Below, piece by piece: positions 44,884 through 54,095 of a stretch of 54,141 nt of DNA (position 1 is the stretch's first letter; each line of letters begins with the position of its first letter). The notes under the pieces are model-generated. The model saw only the letters and a program-made list of their open reading frames with translations. It made no database searches and had not been told where the DNA came from. The position numbers and the translations under genes were made by a program. This DNA comes from Dysgonamonadaceae bacterium (GTDB taxonomy: Bacteria > Bacteroidota > Bacteroidia > Bacteroidales > Dysgonomonadaceae): assembly GCA_029975415.1 (NCBI GenBank), contig JARKPE010000006.1, forward strand, positions 1 through 54,141. Reading direction: 5' to 3'.

Positions 44884-46971
44884 TTAAATTGAATCCTTCA
44901 CTTCAGGTTTATGCAGTTCGGGATATGCAATGCGAGAATGATAGATAATTTTCAATTTTTCGACAAAAACATCTTTTGTCGTATCGATATCCTTGAAAGT
45001 GATGGGCGCTTTCTTAAAATATCCTTCAGCCACTTGAGTATCAATAATTCGATTTACGAGATTTTGCAAAGTTTCTTCCGAATATTCTGTCAAACTGCGT
45101 GAAGCAGCTTCTACCGCATCGGCCATCATCATGATAGCAGTTTCCTTTGTAAACGGATTTGGACCCGGATAACGAAAAGCCTCCTCGTTGATTTCCTTAT
45201 CGGGATTGGCATTCTTCCACGAGACATAAAAATAGCGGGGTATGCTCGTTCCGTGATGAGTCTCAATAAAATCAATAATTTGCTGTGGAAGTCCGTTTTG
45301 TTTGGCAATCTTCACGCCATCTTTCACGTGGTTGATCACGATGCGTGCACTTTCTTCGAAAGGCAAGCCGGCGTGAGGATTCATTCCCGGCGACTGGTTT
45401 TCGGTGAAAAAAGCGGGATTTACCATCTTCCCGATATCGTGATACAATGCTCCGGTTCTGATCAACGATGCATTGGCTCCAATCTTTGCAGCAGCCGCAG
45501 TGGCCAGATTCGAAACCTGCATGGAGTGTTGAAACGTTCCTGGTGCTTTTTCGGATAATTCTTTCAGTAAGGGTTTGTTGATATTTGCCAGCTCCACCAT
45601 GCTTACACCCGATATAAATCCGAACGATTTTTCGAAAATATATACCAAAAGATAAGAGAACATGATGAAAATAAAATTAATGAAGAAATAAATCAAAACC
45701 ACCCAATTGATAGCCTCCAAGCTTCCTTGTGAATAGAGCGACAGGCCAACATACACCAAAACGTAGGTCAATAAAATAAAAAACGAGCTGCGAATGAGTT
45801 GTGACCTTTCGGAAAGCTCTTTAAGCATGAAAATCGAGACCATAGCCACCGATATTTCGATGACAATAAATTCGAAGGGATAGGAAACCATCAGCGAACT
45901 GAGCAAGATGGTGATAATGCTGGCAAACAATGCTGTTCGGGAATCGATAAAAGTCCTTATCAGAATGGTCACGATGGCATACGGAATAATATACACGTTG
46001 AATAGGTTCAATCGAACCGAAAACGCCGTGAGTATCACAAAAAAAGTGATCAGCAACAGCATAAACATCACGTGCTGACGATTTCGGTATTCCATCGGTC
46101 GGAAAAACAACAAATACAGATAAAACGATCCGATGAGCACCAACACGAGCATAAATTCGCCGAAAAGAGTCCAATAGCCCCGTGCTGCCCCTCCGCTTCT
46201 TTCTTCGGTTACTCGCTTGAGAGACGAAAGAATGGCGTAGGTTTTGGCATCTACAATCTCACCACTGTCGATGATGCGTTGGCCGGCCTGTACCATGCCA
46301 CTCGTTGGCGAAACCTGCTGAATAAATTCATTTCGAGCTTTTTCGGAAGTGGAAGCGTCGAATATAATGTTTTCTCGCAGATAGTTGTTTATGTTGGCCG
46401 ACTTCAGTAGATTTTCGCTAAGTGAACTCGGTCGCTCTTTCAAAATTTTTTCATAAGCCGATCGGATGGTATTAAATGATTCAATACTTCGTGAATTGGC
46501 AATATTACCTTCTTTCAATCGGAGTGACCGAGTTTTTGAGGCGGCAATCTTATCGTATTCTTCCGAATTCATGATGCCCTGTTTATACACCTCTTCCAAT
46601 TTTTGTCGGATATACTTTATATAAGGAGGATCTAAATTCCTTAGATTGTCGTTCAAGTTGATGTCGGCATCAAATTCTGCCAGCGCATTTTTTTCTACTG
46701 ACGCGTCGATTGTATAATAAGGTTCGTAAAAAGCAAGAATGCTGTCCTGTTCGGCTTTAAACTGTGCTTCCGGTTTATAAATCGGGAAATCGAAAGGAGC
46801 AGTCAGCAATTCGTACTGCCAGGGGCGGCCTTCGCTAAACGAATACTGAAACTTCCCCTGTCTTGGGAAGCAGTATGTTATCAGCAGAATGGCGGCAATG
46901 AAAATAAGAGGGACGAAATATCGCGTTTTCATCCGTATCTTCTTTTTGTCGGATAATTTGCTTTTTGCCAT
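44884..46971 (-). CDS. 7TM-HD family membrane phosphodiesterase (PgpH-like)
   Basis: A 695-aa membrane enzyme. After a basic N-terminus and one membrane helix (about 17-35) comes a large extracytoplasmic 7TMR-HDED sensor region (to about 265), then seven membrane helices (about 270-460). A cytoplasmic HD domain carries the YHDIGK metal motif near residue 510 and further His/Asp ligands (NHVKDGVKIA, ETHHGTSIPRYF, MADAVEAASRS). Characterised relatives (PgpH of Listeria) break down cyclic di-AMP. Whether this cell makes c-di-AMP cannot be judged here because no diadenylate cyclase is in the window. Monocistronic. Confidence 0.88.
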   Translation of the reverse strand: MAKSKLSDKKKIRMKTRYFVPLIFIAAILLITYCFPRQGKFQYSFSEGRPWQYELLTAPFDFPIYKPEAQFKAEQDSILAFYEPYYTIDASVEKNALAEFDADINLNDNLRNLDPPYIKYIRQKLEEVYKQGIMNSEEYDKIAASKTRSLRLKEGNIANSRSIESFNTIRSAYEKILKERPSSLSENLLKSANINNYLRENIIFDASTSEKARNEFIQQVSPTSGMVQAGQRIIDSGEIVDAKTYAILSSLKRVTEERSGGAARGYWTLFGEFMLVLVLIGSFYLYLLFFRPMEYRNRQHVMFMLLLITFFVILTAFSVRLNLFNVYIIPYAIVTILIRTFIDSRTALFASIITILLSSLMVSYPFEFIVIEISVAMVSIFMLKELSERSQLIRSSFFILLTYVLVYVGLSLYSQGSLEAINWVVLIYFFINFIFIMFSYLLVYIFEKSFGFISGVSMVELANINKPLLKELSEKAPGTFQHSMQVSNLATAAAAKIGANASLIRTGALYHDIGKMVNPAFFTENQSPGMNPHAGLPFEESARIVINHVKDGVKIAKQNGLPQQIIDFIETHHGTSIPRYFYVSWKNANPDKEINEEAFRYPGPNPFTKETAIMMMADAVEAASRSLTEYSEETLQNLVNRIIDTQVAEGYFKKAPITFKDIDTTKDVFVEKLKIIYHSRIAYPELHKPEVKDSI

Positions 46972-47234
46972 GACGAATGTGCGTATGATCTATTAACAAT
47001 GGAAAGGCCGAATTGTTTGAATAACTGATATTAAATGCCGAATTGATCGCAAAAATGGATATATCGACCGTATGATGGGGGCTCAAATTACGAATTACGA
47101 ATTGCGGATTTTAGAAAATTTTCCAATTCGTAAATCTTCGTGCCGAACCAAAATGGAGATTTGGAAAATTTGGAGATCGATACTTTTAATGCCTAACGCG
47201 GGCATAACACGTTGTTGACAAGCTTCTAATCGAT
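46972..47234. other. Spacer with degenerate short repeats
   Basis: About 260 bp without a gene. It contains overlapping ATTACGAATTACGAATTG units and an inverted repeat ACGAATTG (47097-47104) / CAATTCGT (47124-47131), with no T tract on either side. This may be a decayed simple-sequence region like those at 44653 and 53620. Confidence 0.45.
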
Positions 47235-47831
47235 TTACAAATGAACATTGTCTGTATCCAATTCGATGTCGCCAAATTCTATCATTGCATTAAATAATCG
47301 AATATGTGAGAAATTTTTCAAATCATCCAAGAGAATATCTTTTTCAAATATTTTTCCTTCTTCAATCAAATTGGCTCTGTTGACTCCATAAATCAGAGGG
47401 TTGGAGGGCGTAACCCACGAAGAGCCGTCGAATAAAGCTATGTTGCTGATCGAAGTATCGGTTAAGAAACCATTTTTAACCAGCAACACCTCATCAAAAT
47501 TTCCCCTCATGGCAAAAGCCCTTTCCAAATCGGAGCGATCTTCTTTCTTATAAGGCAATGATTCAATCCGAACTTCGACGACCTGCAACGAGTTGATTTC
47601 TCTTTTCCGATAAGGCAGATATTCGATTTTCCGAATTTTTGCATCGTACGTAACTCTACATTTGTATAGACCGGTTTGAGGTGGATGAGAATCGTTGAGA
47701 GCCGATTGCAGATCCGGGCGATTTGCCTCCGGATAAAACAAGTCGAAGCAAATCTTCATTCGTTTCTGATGAGATTCGAGACGATAGAAAACCCCATCCA
47801 AGAGTTTTATGGATTCAATAAATCGGCACAT
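47235..47831 (-). CDS. pabC: Aminodeoxychorismate lyase-like protein (class IV aminotransferase fold)
   Basis: A 198-aa PLP enzyme of the branched-chain-aminotransferase fold, assigned to release of 4-aminobenzoate from aminodeoxychorismate. It is shorter than E. coli PabC (269 aa), mainly by a reduced N-terminal domain, but the C-terminal pattern FDEVLLVKNGFLTDTSISNI (about 113-132) and the VNRANLIEEGKI segment are typical. The PLP lysine is probably one of those in YKKEDRSDLE. The start overlaps the end of pabB by 17 bp, so the pair is coupled. The assignment rests on fold and on the pabB neighbour. Confidence 0.82.
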   Translation of the reverse strand: MCRFIESIKLLDGVFYRLESHQKRMKICFDLFYPEANRPDLQSALNDSHPPQTGLYKCRVTYDAKIRKIEYLPYRKREINSLQVVEVRIESLPYKKEDRSDLERAFAMRGNFDEVLLVKNGFLTDTSISNIALFDGSSWVTPSNPLIYGVNRANLIEEGKIFEKDILLDDLKNFSHIRLFNAMIEFGDIELDTDNVHL

Positions 47832-48849
47832 ACACTTTTGCTAACATTTCCCTGTATTCGTTTCTGCAATCGCTGAACGAGGTAATTCCTCCTCCGCTTT
47901 TAAAGATCAAATGATCTCCCTTTTGTTCTATATAGCGAATCATTACTGCAGAATCCAGATTTCTGCCGTCGAATAGTCCAAAAATTCCGGTGTAGAAACC
48001 CCTCTCGTATTTTTCCACTTCGCGAATTATTTCTAACGTTTTTCGCTTGGGAGCGCCTGAGATTGATCCTGCAGGAAGCATCGAAAAAATAATATCTCCC
48101 AAATGAGACTCGTAATTTTCAGGTAACTGTCCGATAATTTCCGAACTCGTTTGCAACAATTCGTTGCGGTGCGTATAAACTCGATCTATATATCTGTATT
48201 TTTTTACTTCTACTTTTTCGGCCACCCTGCTCAAATCGTTGCGCAAGAGATCGACGATGGTAGCATGTTCGGCTTGTTCTTTGAGATCGTTCAGAATCGT
48301 TTCTTCGGCGTTTGTTACCGAAGCATCAATCGTCCCCTTCATAGGAAAGGTCGAAATTTCTCCCTCTTCAATTTTTACAAATGTTTCCGGGGAGAAAACA
48401 GTGAAAGAATCTTTAACCCACAGCTTGTATTTCGAATCACTCAACTCGTAAATGTCCTTCAGGTTTAAGTTGGTATCAACAAATGTCGGCTGCGTCAAAT
48501 TGAGCAAATATGAATTTCCTCGCCGGATGTTATCCATCACGAAATCAAACTTCGTTCGATATTTTTCAAAATCAATCGGGGCAATTTCCCATTTGATATC
48601 CAAAGAACGACTGTGTGCTTTCCTGTCTTTTGAACAACGTCCAGCCGACAATTCAAACCGTATATATTCCTCGTTTAAATCGCTACACTCGATAATATAT
48701 CCACGTTGTCCCTCGAAGTCCACCAAAAAGAAAAAAGGGATATTCGATTTGCCGAAGAAATTCATTTGCCGAATTAGTTCGGTCCTGCGAAATAAGGAAT
48801 AAGGAAATTGCATATCGGTTTTTCGAAAAGAATACCAAGACATATTCAC
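47815..48849 (-). CDS. pabB: Aminodeoxychorismate synthase component I
   Basis: A 344-aa chorismate-binding enzyme that makes 4-amino-4-deoxychorismate for folate. The catalytic motif reads MKGT (FPMKGTID), with the Lys that distinguishes PabB from anthranilate synthase TrpE (where it is Ala). The PAGSISGAPKRKTLEII and ERGFYTGIFGLFDG segments are the conserved chorismate core. The regulatory N-terminal part present in E. coli PabB is mostly missing, as in other Bacteroidota. The glutaminase partner PabA is not in the window. It begins 3 bp after gltX and overlaps pabC. Confidence 0.9.
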   Translation of the reverse strand: MNMSWYSFRKTDMQFPYSLFRRTELIRQMNFFGKSNIPFFFLVDFEGQRGYIIECSDLNEEYIRFELSAGRCSKDRKAHSRSLDIKWEIAPIDFEKYRTKFDFVMDNIRRGNSYLLNLTQPTFVDTNLNLKDIYELSDSKYKLWVKDSFTVFSPETFVKIEEGEISTFPMKGTIDASVTNAEETILNDLKEQAEHATIVDLLRNDLSRVAEKVEVKKYRYIDRVYTHRNELLQTSSEIIGQLPENYESHLGDIIFSMLPAGSISGAPKRKTLEIIREVEKYERGFYTGIFGLFDGRNLDSAVMIRYIEQKGDHLIFKSGGGITSFSDCRNEYREMLAKVYVPIY

Positions 48850-48852
48850 GTT

Positions 48853-50376
48853 TTACTCCGGCATCGAGATAAGCTCGATGGCTTTCCGTAAACGGCACAA
48901 GGTTTCTTCTTTTTCCAGCAGAACAGTGATATCGAAAATGTGCGGACCTTTGGCTTCACCCACCAGCGCAAGGCGAAAAGCATTCATCACGTTGCCCGTA
49001 TGATACCGGTTATCTTCGATCCACTTCATGATGATTTTTTCCTGATTTTCAGCGGAAAAATCCTCCATGTTTTCAATCAAATGAATGAGTTCGCGCATCT
49101 GATCGGGCGTTTCGGCTTTCCAGCGTTTTTTGATCGTTTTTTCGTCATAATGTTCAGGCGCCACAAAAAAATAAGATGATTGCTCCCATAATTCCTTAAC
49201 AAAGTTCACACGATCTTTTACCAATGCAACTACTTTACATACGTATTCCGGATTGGCTTCGATGCCTTTTTCTTTCAGAATCGGCATGAACATCGCCGTC
49301 AATTCTTCATCGGACGTTGCATGAATATATTTGTGGTTGAACCATTTGGCCTTTTCGAAATCGAATTTTGCTCCGCTTTTGCTGCAACGATCGAAAGAAA
49401 ATGCTTGAACGAGTTCGTTCAACGAAAAAATCTCCTGTTCCGTTCCGGGATTCCAACCGAGCAATGCCAGAAAATTAATCACGGCCGCAGGCAAGTAACC
49501 GCTTTCGCGATAGCCGGAAGATATTTCTCCCGTTTTCGGATCTCTCCACTCGAGCGGAAAGACGGGAAAACCCAATCGATCGCCGTCGCGCTTGCTAAGT
49601 TTGCCATTGCCCTCGGGTTTGAGCAGAAGCGGCAAGTGTGCAAATTGCGGCATCGTATTTTCCCATCCGAAACTTTTATAGAGCCACACGTGCAAAGGAG
49701 CCGAAGGCAACCACTCTTCACCCCGAATCACATGCGAAATTTCCATCAAATGATCGTCCACAACATTCGCCAAATGATATGTCGGCAGTTCGTCGGCCGA
49801 CTTGTAGATAACTTTATCGTCGAGAACCGAAGAGTTGACAACCACTTCGCCGCGTATCAAATCGTTAACTGTAATCAGAATATCGGGCTCGATTTTTATC
49901 CGTACTACATATTGAGTATCATTTTCGATCAGCGACTTCACCTCATCGGCAGAGAGCGTGAGCGAATTGCGCATCGTTTCGCGCGTGGAAGCATCGTATT
50001 GAAAATTCGGAATTTCATTTCGCTTTGCTTCCAATTCTTCCGGAGTGTCGAACGCAATATATGCCGCACCCTTATCGAGAAGCTCATACACATAATGTCT
50101 GTATATTTCTTTCCGTTCGGATTGTCGATAAGGACCAAATTTTCCTCCCTTTCGCGGACTTTCATCGAAAGTTAATCCCAGCCAGTCGAACGTTTCCTGA
50201 ATATATTCCTCTGCTCCGGGAACAAATCGTTGCGAATCGGTATCTTCGATGCGGAGAATAAAATCGCCACCATGTTGTTTGGCAAACAGATAATTATACA
50301 AGGCAGTGCGCACTCCACCGATGTGTAGCGGACCTGTCGGACTTGGCGCAAAGCGAACTCTTACTTTCTGATTCAT
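48853..50376 (-). CDS. gltX: Glutamate-tRNA ligase
   Basis: A 507-aa class I synthetase that charges tRNA-Glu, the tRNA encoded at 7901 being one substrate. The HIGH motif is [17 protein letters not shown] (about 11-27) and the KMSKS-type motif is [11 protein letters not shown] (about 260-270). The C-terminal part is the alpha-helical anticodon cage of the bacterial discriminating or non-discriminating form; the two cannot be told apart by eye. A candidate -7 box TAAATTTG lies at 50396-50403 on the same strand. First gene of a gltX-pabB-pabC operon. Confidence 0.96.
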   Translation of the reverse strand: MNQKVRVRFAPSPTGPLHIGGVRTALYNYLFAKQHGGDFILRIEDTDSQRFVPGAEEYIQETFDWLGLTFDESPRKGGKFGPYRQSERKEIYRHYVYELLDKGAAYIAFDTPEELEAKRNEIPNFQYDASTRETMRNSLTLSADEVKSLIENDTQYVVRIKIEPDILITVNDLIRGEVVVNSSVLDDKVIYKSADELPTYHLANVVDDHLMEISHVIRGEEWLPSAPLHVWLYKSFGWENTMPQFAHLPLLLKPEGNGKLSKRDGDRLGFPVFPLEWRDPKTGEISSGYRESGYLPAAVINFLALLGWNPGTEQEIFSLNELVQAFSFDRCSKSGAKFDFEKAKWFNHKYIHATSDEELTAMFMPILKEKGIEANPEYVCKVVALVKDRVNFVKELWEQSSYFFVAPEHYDEKTIKKRWKAETPDQMRELIHLIENMEDFSAENQEKIIMKWIEDNRYHTGNVMNAFRLALVGEAKGPHIFDITVLLEKEETLCRLRKAIELISMPE

Positions 50377-50395
50377 ATTTTTCGGTTATGGGGTG

Positions 50396-50403
50396 CAAAT
50401 TTA
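50396..50403 (-). promoter_or_regulatory. Putative -7 element of gltX
   Basis: Minus-strand TAAATTTG matches TAnnTTTG and is 19 bp upstream of the gltX start. A TTG on the same strand at 50416-50418 is too close to be a standard -33. Confidence 0.4.
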
Positions 50404-50557
50404 CATGATAATTTTCAATCGACCTTATGCGTCGGTTTATTTAATGATTGAACGATACAACAATTTAAAAGGTCATGAATCAAAATTGTATGGGCGAAAG
50501 CAGTTTTTTTTGAAGAATCTCTCAATTGTTGACAGAAAAACAGAACTAAACGATAGA

Positions 50558-51214
50558 TTATAAGAACAACCGAGATTCGTTTCCCATATTAAACAGCAGG
50601 TCAATGATGCTGAGATTGGGCAGAAAACCGAATTTTTGTTCAAAAACCTGATAATACGGTTTGGCTTCGAAATCGCGATCGAGTGTTCTCCAGTCGCGTT
50701 TGGGATGAATTATTTCGCGAAAATCCGATTGATTTTCATCAGCATGTTCAACATACGATTCGGTGAAGCTAACTGAGGTTGAAATTTCGAGCAGCCGACA
50801 GATTGTAGCGCGAAGTTGCTCGTTGAAATCGAGCAAAAACGGAATTTTCTTTTCGTAGAACGGAGAAAAATAATCGGCATAATAATCGAAAAACGGTGTA
50901 GATTTATAAGCCGAAACAATGGCATTCCAGTGAAGATGCCGCCAGTTGCCGTGATCGGCAATTCGAATATCTTTCATCTCACAAGCCAAATCGGTTGGCT
51001 TCTCGATCGGAACACTCAGCGGCAACGGACCATTCGCGCCGGCAATAACGCACCGGTTTCGATAGGATTGTTTTGTATAGTGATCGTGTATTTCGATTTG
51101 TACTTTCGATGCCCGAAACAACTTACTGTAATATTCTACCGGAGCTAAATAAAACGACGACAAAAGGATCGGCGCTTCATTTGCCGGAAATCCCAAATTA
51201 TCGGAAGCCTTCAT
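50558..51214 (-). CDS. WbqC-family protein
   Basis: A 218-aa cytosolic protein of the WbqC family, often found near sugar or surface-polysaccharide genes and also, in Bacteroidales, after lepB. Family features are the LLSSFYLAPVEYYSKLFRA start, the YRNRCVIAGANGPLPLSVPI strand and the WRHLHWNAIVSAYKSTPFFDYYAD core (about 78-101). No enzymatic activity is established. It lies 21 bp after lepB in the dapB-lepB-wbqC operon. Confidence 0.85.
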   Translation of the reverse strand: MKASDNLGFPANEAPILLSSFYLAPVEYYSKLFRASKVQIEIHDHYTKQSYRNRCVIAGANGPLPLSVPIEKPTDLACEMKDIRIADHGNWRHLHWNAIVSAYKSTPFFDYYADYFSPFYEKKIPFLLDFNEQLRATICRLLEISTSVSFTESYVEHADENQSDFREIIHPKRDWRTLDRDFEAKPYYQVFEQKFGFLPNLSIIDLLFNMGNESRLFL

Positions 51215-51235
51215 GAGTTGGAAGAAACAGGGAGT

Positions 51236-52699
51236 TTATCGTGCTGCACTCTTAAACAGCCGGTTCCATCTGATTTTTCCGCTGAACCATCCTTTATCCT
51301 TATCCAACGAAAGCCAGATGAACATCGGTTGGCCTACGATATGATCTTCGGGGACAAATCCCCACACACGTGAATCGGCCGAATTGTGGCGATTGTCACC
51401 CATCATAAAATAATAGTTCATGTGAAAAGTGTAAGAATCGGCCTGTTCGCCGTTGATATACACTTTCCCGTCACGATAAGCGAAATCGTTCCCTTCGTAG
51501 TTTTTTATACACCGTTCGTAAGCAGCCACCTTGAAAGGGATATCGGTATCAAATTTCAACGTAGCACCTTTTTTCGGAATCCATAAGGGTCCGTACGTAT
51601 CGCGAGTCCATTCGGTTTCGTAATTCACCGGATAATAATAAGCTGTGCCCGGTTGTTCCACTTCCTTGATCACCGTCAGAACGAACGGTTTTGCCTTCAT
51701 CTCTTCCACCATTCCGTCAGTCATCGGTATTTGCGTATAAAGCTTCCCAAAGGAACCGTTTTTCGTTTTCAGTCCCATTTTAACGGCGCTTACACTGTCC
51801 ACATTCGTCAAATCCTGATATTTCGGGACAGGTTGTCCGTATTGGTTGGCAGCCTCGTAATCGCTTTTGCTGATACCTATCTGCTCAAACACCTCCGGAG
51901 AAATAACCGTACCGTCGGTTTGGATAAAATAGTTATGTTGTGCGGTTTTTACATGTGGAATAAGTTTACCGTCCACATACACAGTATCATTTTTGAGTTG
52001 AATGGTTTCGCCGGGCATGCCGATGCAACGTTTCACATAATTCTCGCGACGATCAACGGGACGCCAAACAATGTCGCCATAAGAACGTTTATCGGCTCTG
52101 ATTCCTGCACTTCCGTTAGCGTTATATTTCGAAAGCGTATAAAAATCGATCGCCTGCATATTGAGTGCTACCGTATCTCCGGCGGGAAAATTGAAAACGA
52201 CGATATCGTTTCGTTTTACTTCTCCCAATCCTTTTAGCCGACGGTAAGGCCATTGCGGCTTTTCGAGATACGATTTTCCGCCTATAATGGGCATTGTGTG
52301 CTGTGCCAAAGGAAACGACAGCGGCGTCATGGGTGCTCGCGGACCGTAACTCAGTTTACTTACCGCCAGAAAATCGCCCACAAGCAAGGATTTTTCGAGC
52401 GAAGACGAAGGAATCTGATAATTCTGAAAGAAAAATGTGTTGATAAAATATACGGCTATCAATGCAAAAATGATCGCATCCACCCATTCCATTATTTTGC
52501 GAACCGTCTTGTTTTTCGATTTCTTCCAGAAAGTCCATGGGATATATTTGGTGATATAGGCGTCGAAGAAAAAAGGAACAATAATCAAAACCCATGCACT
52601 TGCAGCCCAAAGGGCAAAGAGCAAAATAAGAACGAGCCACACGGAGAACCAGATCCATTGGCGGCGTGTGGCATTTGAGATACGTTGTTTGAGTGTCAT
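51236..52699 (-). CDS. lepB: Signal peptidase I
   Basis: A 487-aa membrane serine protease that removes signal peptides from exported proteins. Two membrane segments in the first 95 residues are followed by the catalytic Ser100 in IPSSSLEKSLLVGD and the catalytic Lys223 in YVKRCIGMPGE. The MGDNRHNSADSR signature lies near residue 435. The protein is much longer than E. coli LepB (324 aa) because of an insert of about 150 residues between the Lys region and the MGDNR box, a known feature of Bacteroidota. In the box at Ser100, Leu replaces the usual Met. Located between dapB and wbqC. Confidence 0.94.
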   Translation of the reverse strand: MTLKQRISNATRRQWIWFSVWLVLILLFALWAASAWVLIIVPFFFDAYITKYIPWTFWKKSKNKTVRKIMEWVDAIIFALIAVYFINTFFFQNYQIPSSSLEKSLLVGDFLAVSKLSYGPRAPMTPLSFPLAQHTMPIIGGKSYLEKPQWPYRRLKGLGEVKRNDIVVFNFPAGDTVALNMQAIDFYTLSKYNANGSAGIRADKRSYGDIVWRPVDRRENYVKRCIGMPGETIQLKNDTVYVDGKLIPHVKTAQHNYFIQTDGTVISPEVFEQIGISKSDYEAANQYGQPVPKYQDLTNVDSVSAVKMGLKTKNGSFGKLYTQIPMTDGMVEEMKAKPFVLTVIKEVEQPGTAYYYPVNYETEWTRDTYGPLWIPKKGATLKFDTDIPFKVAAYERCIKNYEGNDFAYRDGKVYINGEQADSYTFHMNYYFMMGDNRHNSADSRVWGFVPEDHIVGQPMFIWLSLDKDKGWFSGKIRWNRLFKSAAR

Positions 52700-52793
52700 A
52701 TTATATTTTTGTGCAATTGAATGTCGATGCCGAAAGATCGTTCGAACAATTTTTATATTTTATTTTATAGAGAATAACCCTTTTGTAGGATTT

Positions 52794-53513
52794 TTATAAA
52801 TCGCCTAACATGTCTTTCATTCCCAAAAAGCCTTTTTTGCCTTGGACAAATTCGGCAGCAAGCACTGCGCCCAATGCAAATCCCTTGCGATTTTTGGCTT
52901 CATGAGTGATTCGGATACTGTCGGCTTCCGATTCGTAAATGACGCTATGCGTTCCGGGAACTTCGCCTTCGCGAATAGCCTTTATCTCCAATTGATTGTC
53001 GGAATGTGCTTCGTTAAGCACCCAAGCATTTTTGCGATCGATATTGGCCAGAATACCTTCTGCAAGGGTAATAGCCGTACCGCTCGGAGCATCGAGTTTG
53101 TGAATGTGATGAATTTCCTCCATGCGAACATCATATTCGGCGAAACGATTCATTATTTTGGCAAGATAGTTGTTGAGGGCGAAGAAGATATTCACTCCCA
53201 GACTGAAATTGGAAGCATAAAAAAAAGTTTTTCCGTTTTTTTCGCATTCTTCCTTCACTTCGTCGAGATGTTCGAGCCAGCCCGTAGTGCCCGAAACAAC
53301 AGGAATATTGGCCGCAAATGCTCGTCTATAATTATTCAAAGCGCTTGCAGGCGATGTAAATTCTATCGCTACATCGGAGCTTTTAAATTCGGGAGAATCG
53401 AATTTGTCTTCCTCGTTGAGGTCAATCGTGCAAACTATTTCGTGTCCGCGATCGTGAGCAATTTTTTCGATCTCATGCCCCATTTTTCCGTATCCTATAA
53501 GCGCAATTTTCAT
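52794..53513 (-). CDS. dapB: 4-hydroxy-tetrahydrodipicolinate reductase
   Basis: A 239-aa NAD(P)H-dependent enzyme of the lysine and diaminopimelate pathway. It has the dinucleotide motif ALIGYGKMG (about 3-11), the VSGTTGW loop, the catalytic region EIHHIHKLDAPSGTA (about 135-149, with the HHxxKxDAPSGTA signature) and a typical C-terminus. The start at 53513 (MKIALIGYG) is preferred; the frame opens ten codons earlier at 53543, but that extension overlaps the -7 box TAATTTTG at 53541-53548. First gene of dapB-lepB-wbqC; lepB follows after 94 bp. Confidence 0.95.
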   Translation of the reverse strand: MKIALIGYGKMGHEIEKIAHDRGHEIVCTIDLNEEDKFDSPEFKSSDVAIEFTSPASALNNYRRAFAANIPVVSGTTGWLEHLDEVKEECEKNGKTFFYASNFSLGVNIFFALNNYLAKIMNRFAEYDVRMEEIHHIHKLDAPSGTAITLAEGILANIDRKNAWVLNEAHSDNQLEIKAIREGEVPGTHSVIYESEADSIRITHEAKNRKGFALGAVLAAEFVQGKKGFLGMKDMLGDL

Positions 53514-53540
53514 ACTGTTGGTTCGAATTTTATTGAGGAA

Positions 53541-53548
53541 CAAAATTA
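53541..53548 (-). promoter_or_regulatory. Putative -7 element of dapB
   Basis: Minus-strand TAATTTTG matches TAnnTTTG and lies 27 bp upstream of the dapB start. Confidence 0.4.
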
Positions 53549-53919
53549 TAAAAAAAGATGGTATGGCCTAATGTGTCGCTCAAAATAATGTTTGTTTCTT
53601 TTATTTGTTGGGGAAAAAGTGGAAAGTAAAGAAATTAGAAATGGAGAATTGAGTAGAAATAAAGAAAGGAAAATTTCAAATTTTATGAAGGACTGAAGTC
53701 GAAAAATTACGCTATTTTGGGTCTTAAGTTTATTCGAACCATGTATGGAGCAGGTACGGCCCAAATACGACGGTGGTGTCATACGAAAAATGGATTCTTA
53801 AAAGGAATAAAGATGTCTGAAATGAAGAAATATCATAACCCCTACACTGCCTATCTATTTACAGATACTATTCATCAGTAAATCAATCGAATCGATAATT
53901 TATCCATAATACATTATCA
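53549..53919. other. Non-coding region upstream of dapB
   Basis: No credible gene. The stretch 53617-53690 is purine-rich and repeats units like GAAATTAGAAATGGAGAA. From 53700 to 53919 the sequence is ordinary AT-rich spacer with no recognisable RNA or protein gene. Confidence 0.45.
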
Positions 53920-53997
53920 ATTATCAATTGACTTCTTGAGGCTTTGCCCCAAACCCCACTTACTTTTTTGTCTTGACACAAAAAAGTAATTGATAAT
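53920..53997. repeat. Nested intergenic hairpin
   Basis: The outer arms ATTATCAATT (53920-53929) and AATTGATAAT (53988-53997) are perfect complements. Inside lies a 12-bp perfect stem TTACTTTTTTGT (53960-53971) / ACAAAAAAGTAA (53978-53989) with loop CTTGAC. The upper part contains GGCTTTGCCCCAAACCCC, a phrase that recalls dispersed intergenic repeats of Bacteroidota. Confidence 0.8.
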
Positions 53998-53999
53998 GA

Positions 54000-54095
54000 A
54001 TAATTGAAAGAAGAAGTAGAGAAGTTGGAAGTAAGAAATGAAGAAATTAGAAGTTAGAAATGGGAAATGGGAAGAAATGAAGAAATAGAAATTCA
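54000..54095. repeat. Purine-rich degenerate repeat tract
   Basis: The plus strand is almost only A and G and repeats imperfect units of GAAGAAATTAGAAGTTAGAAATGG type. A similar tract lies at 53617-53690. No reading frame of interest runs through it. Confidence 0.6.

Noticed and set aside
44885-44920. Terminator for the 7TM-HD gene
   Set aside because: No stem followed by a T tract is visible after the stop at 44884; the tandem repeat beyond it is not a hairpin.
52842-53588. Open frame of 248 codons on the plus strand
   Set aside because: Antisense to dapB; its composition is that of a complementary-strand shadow.
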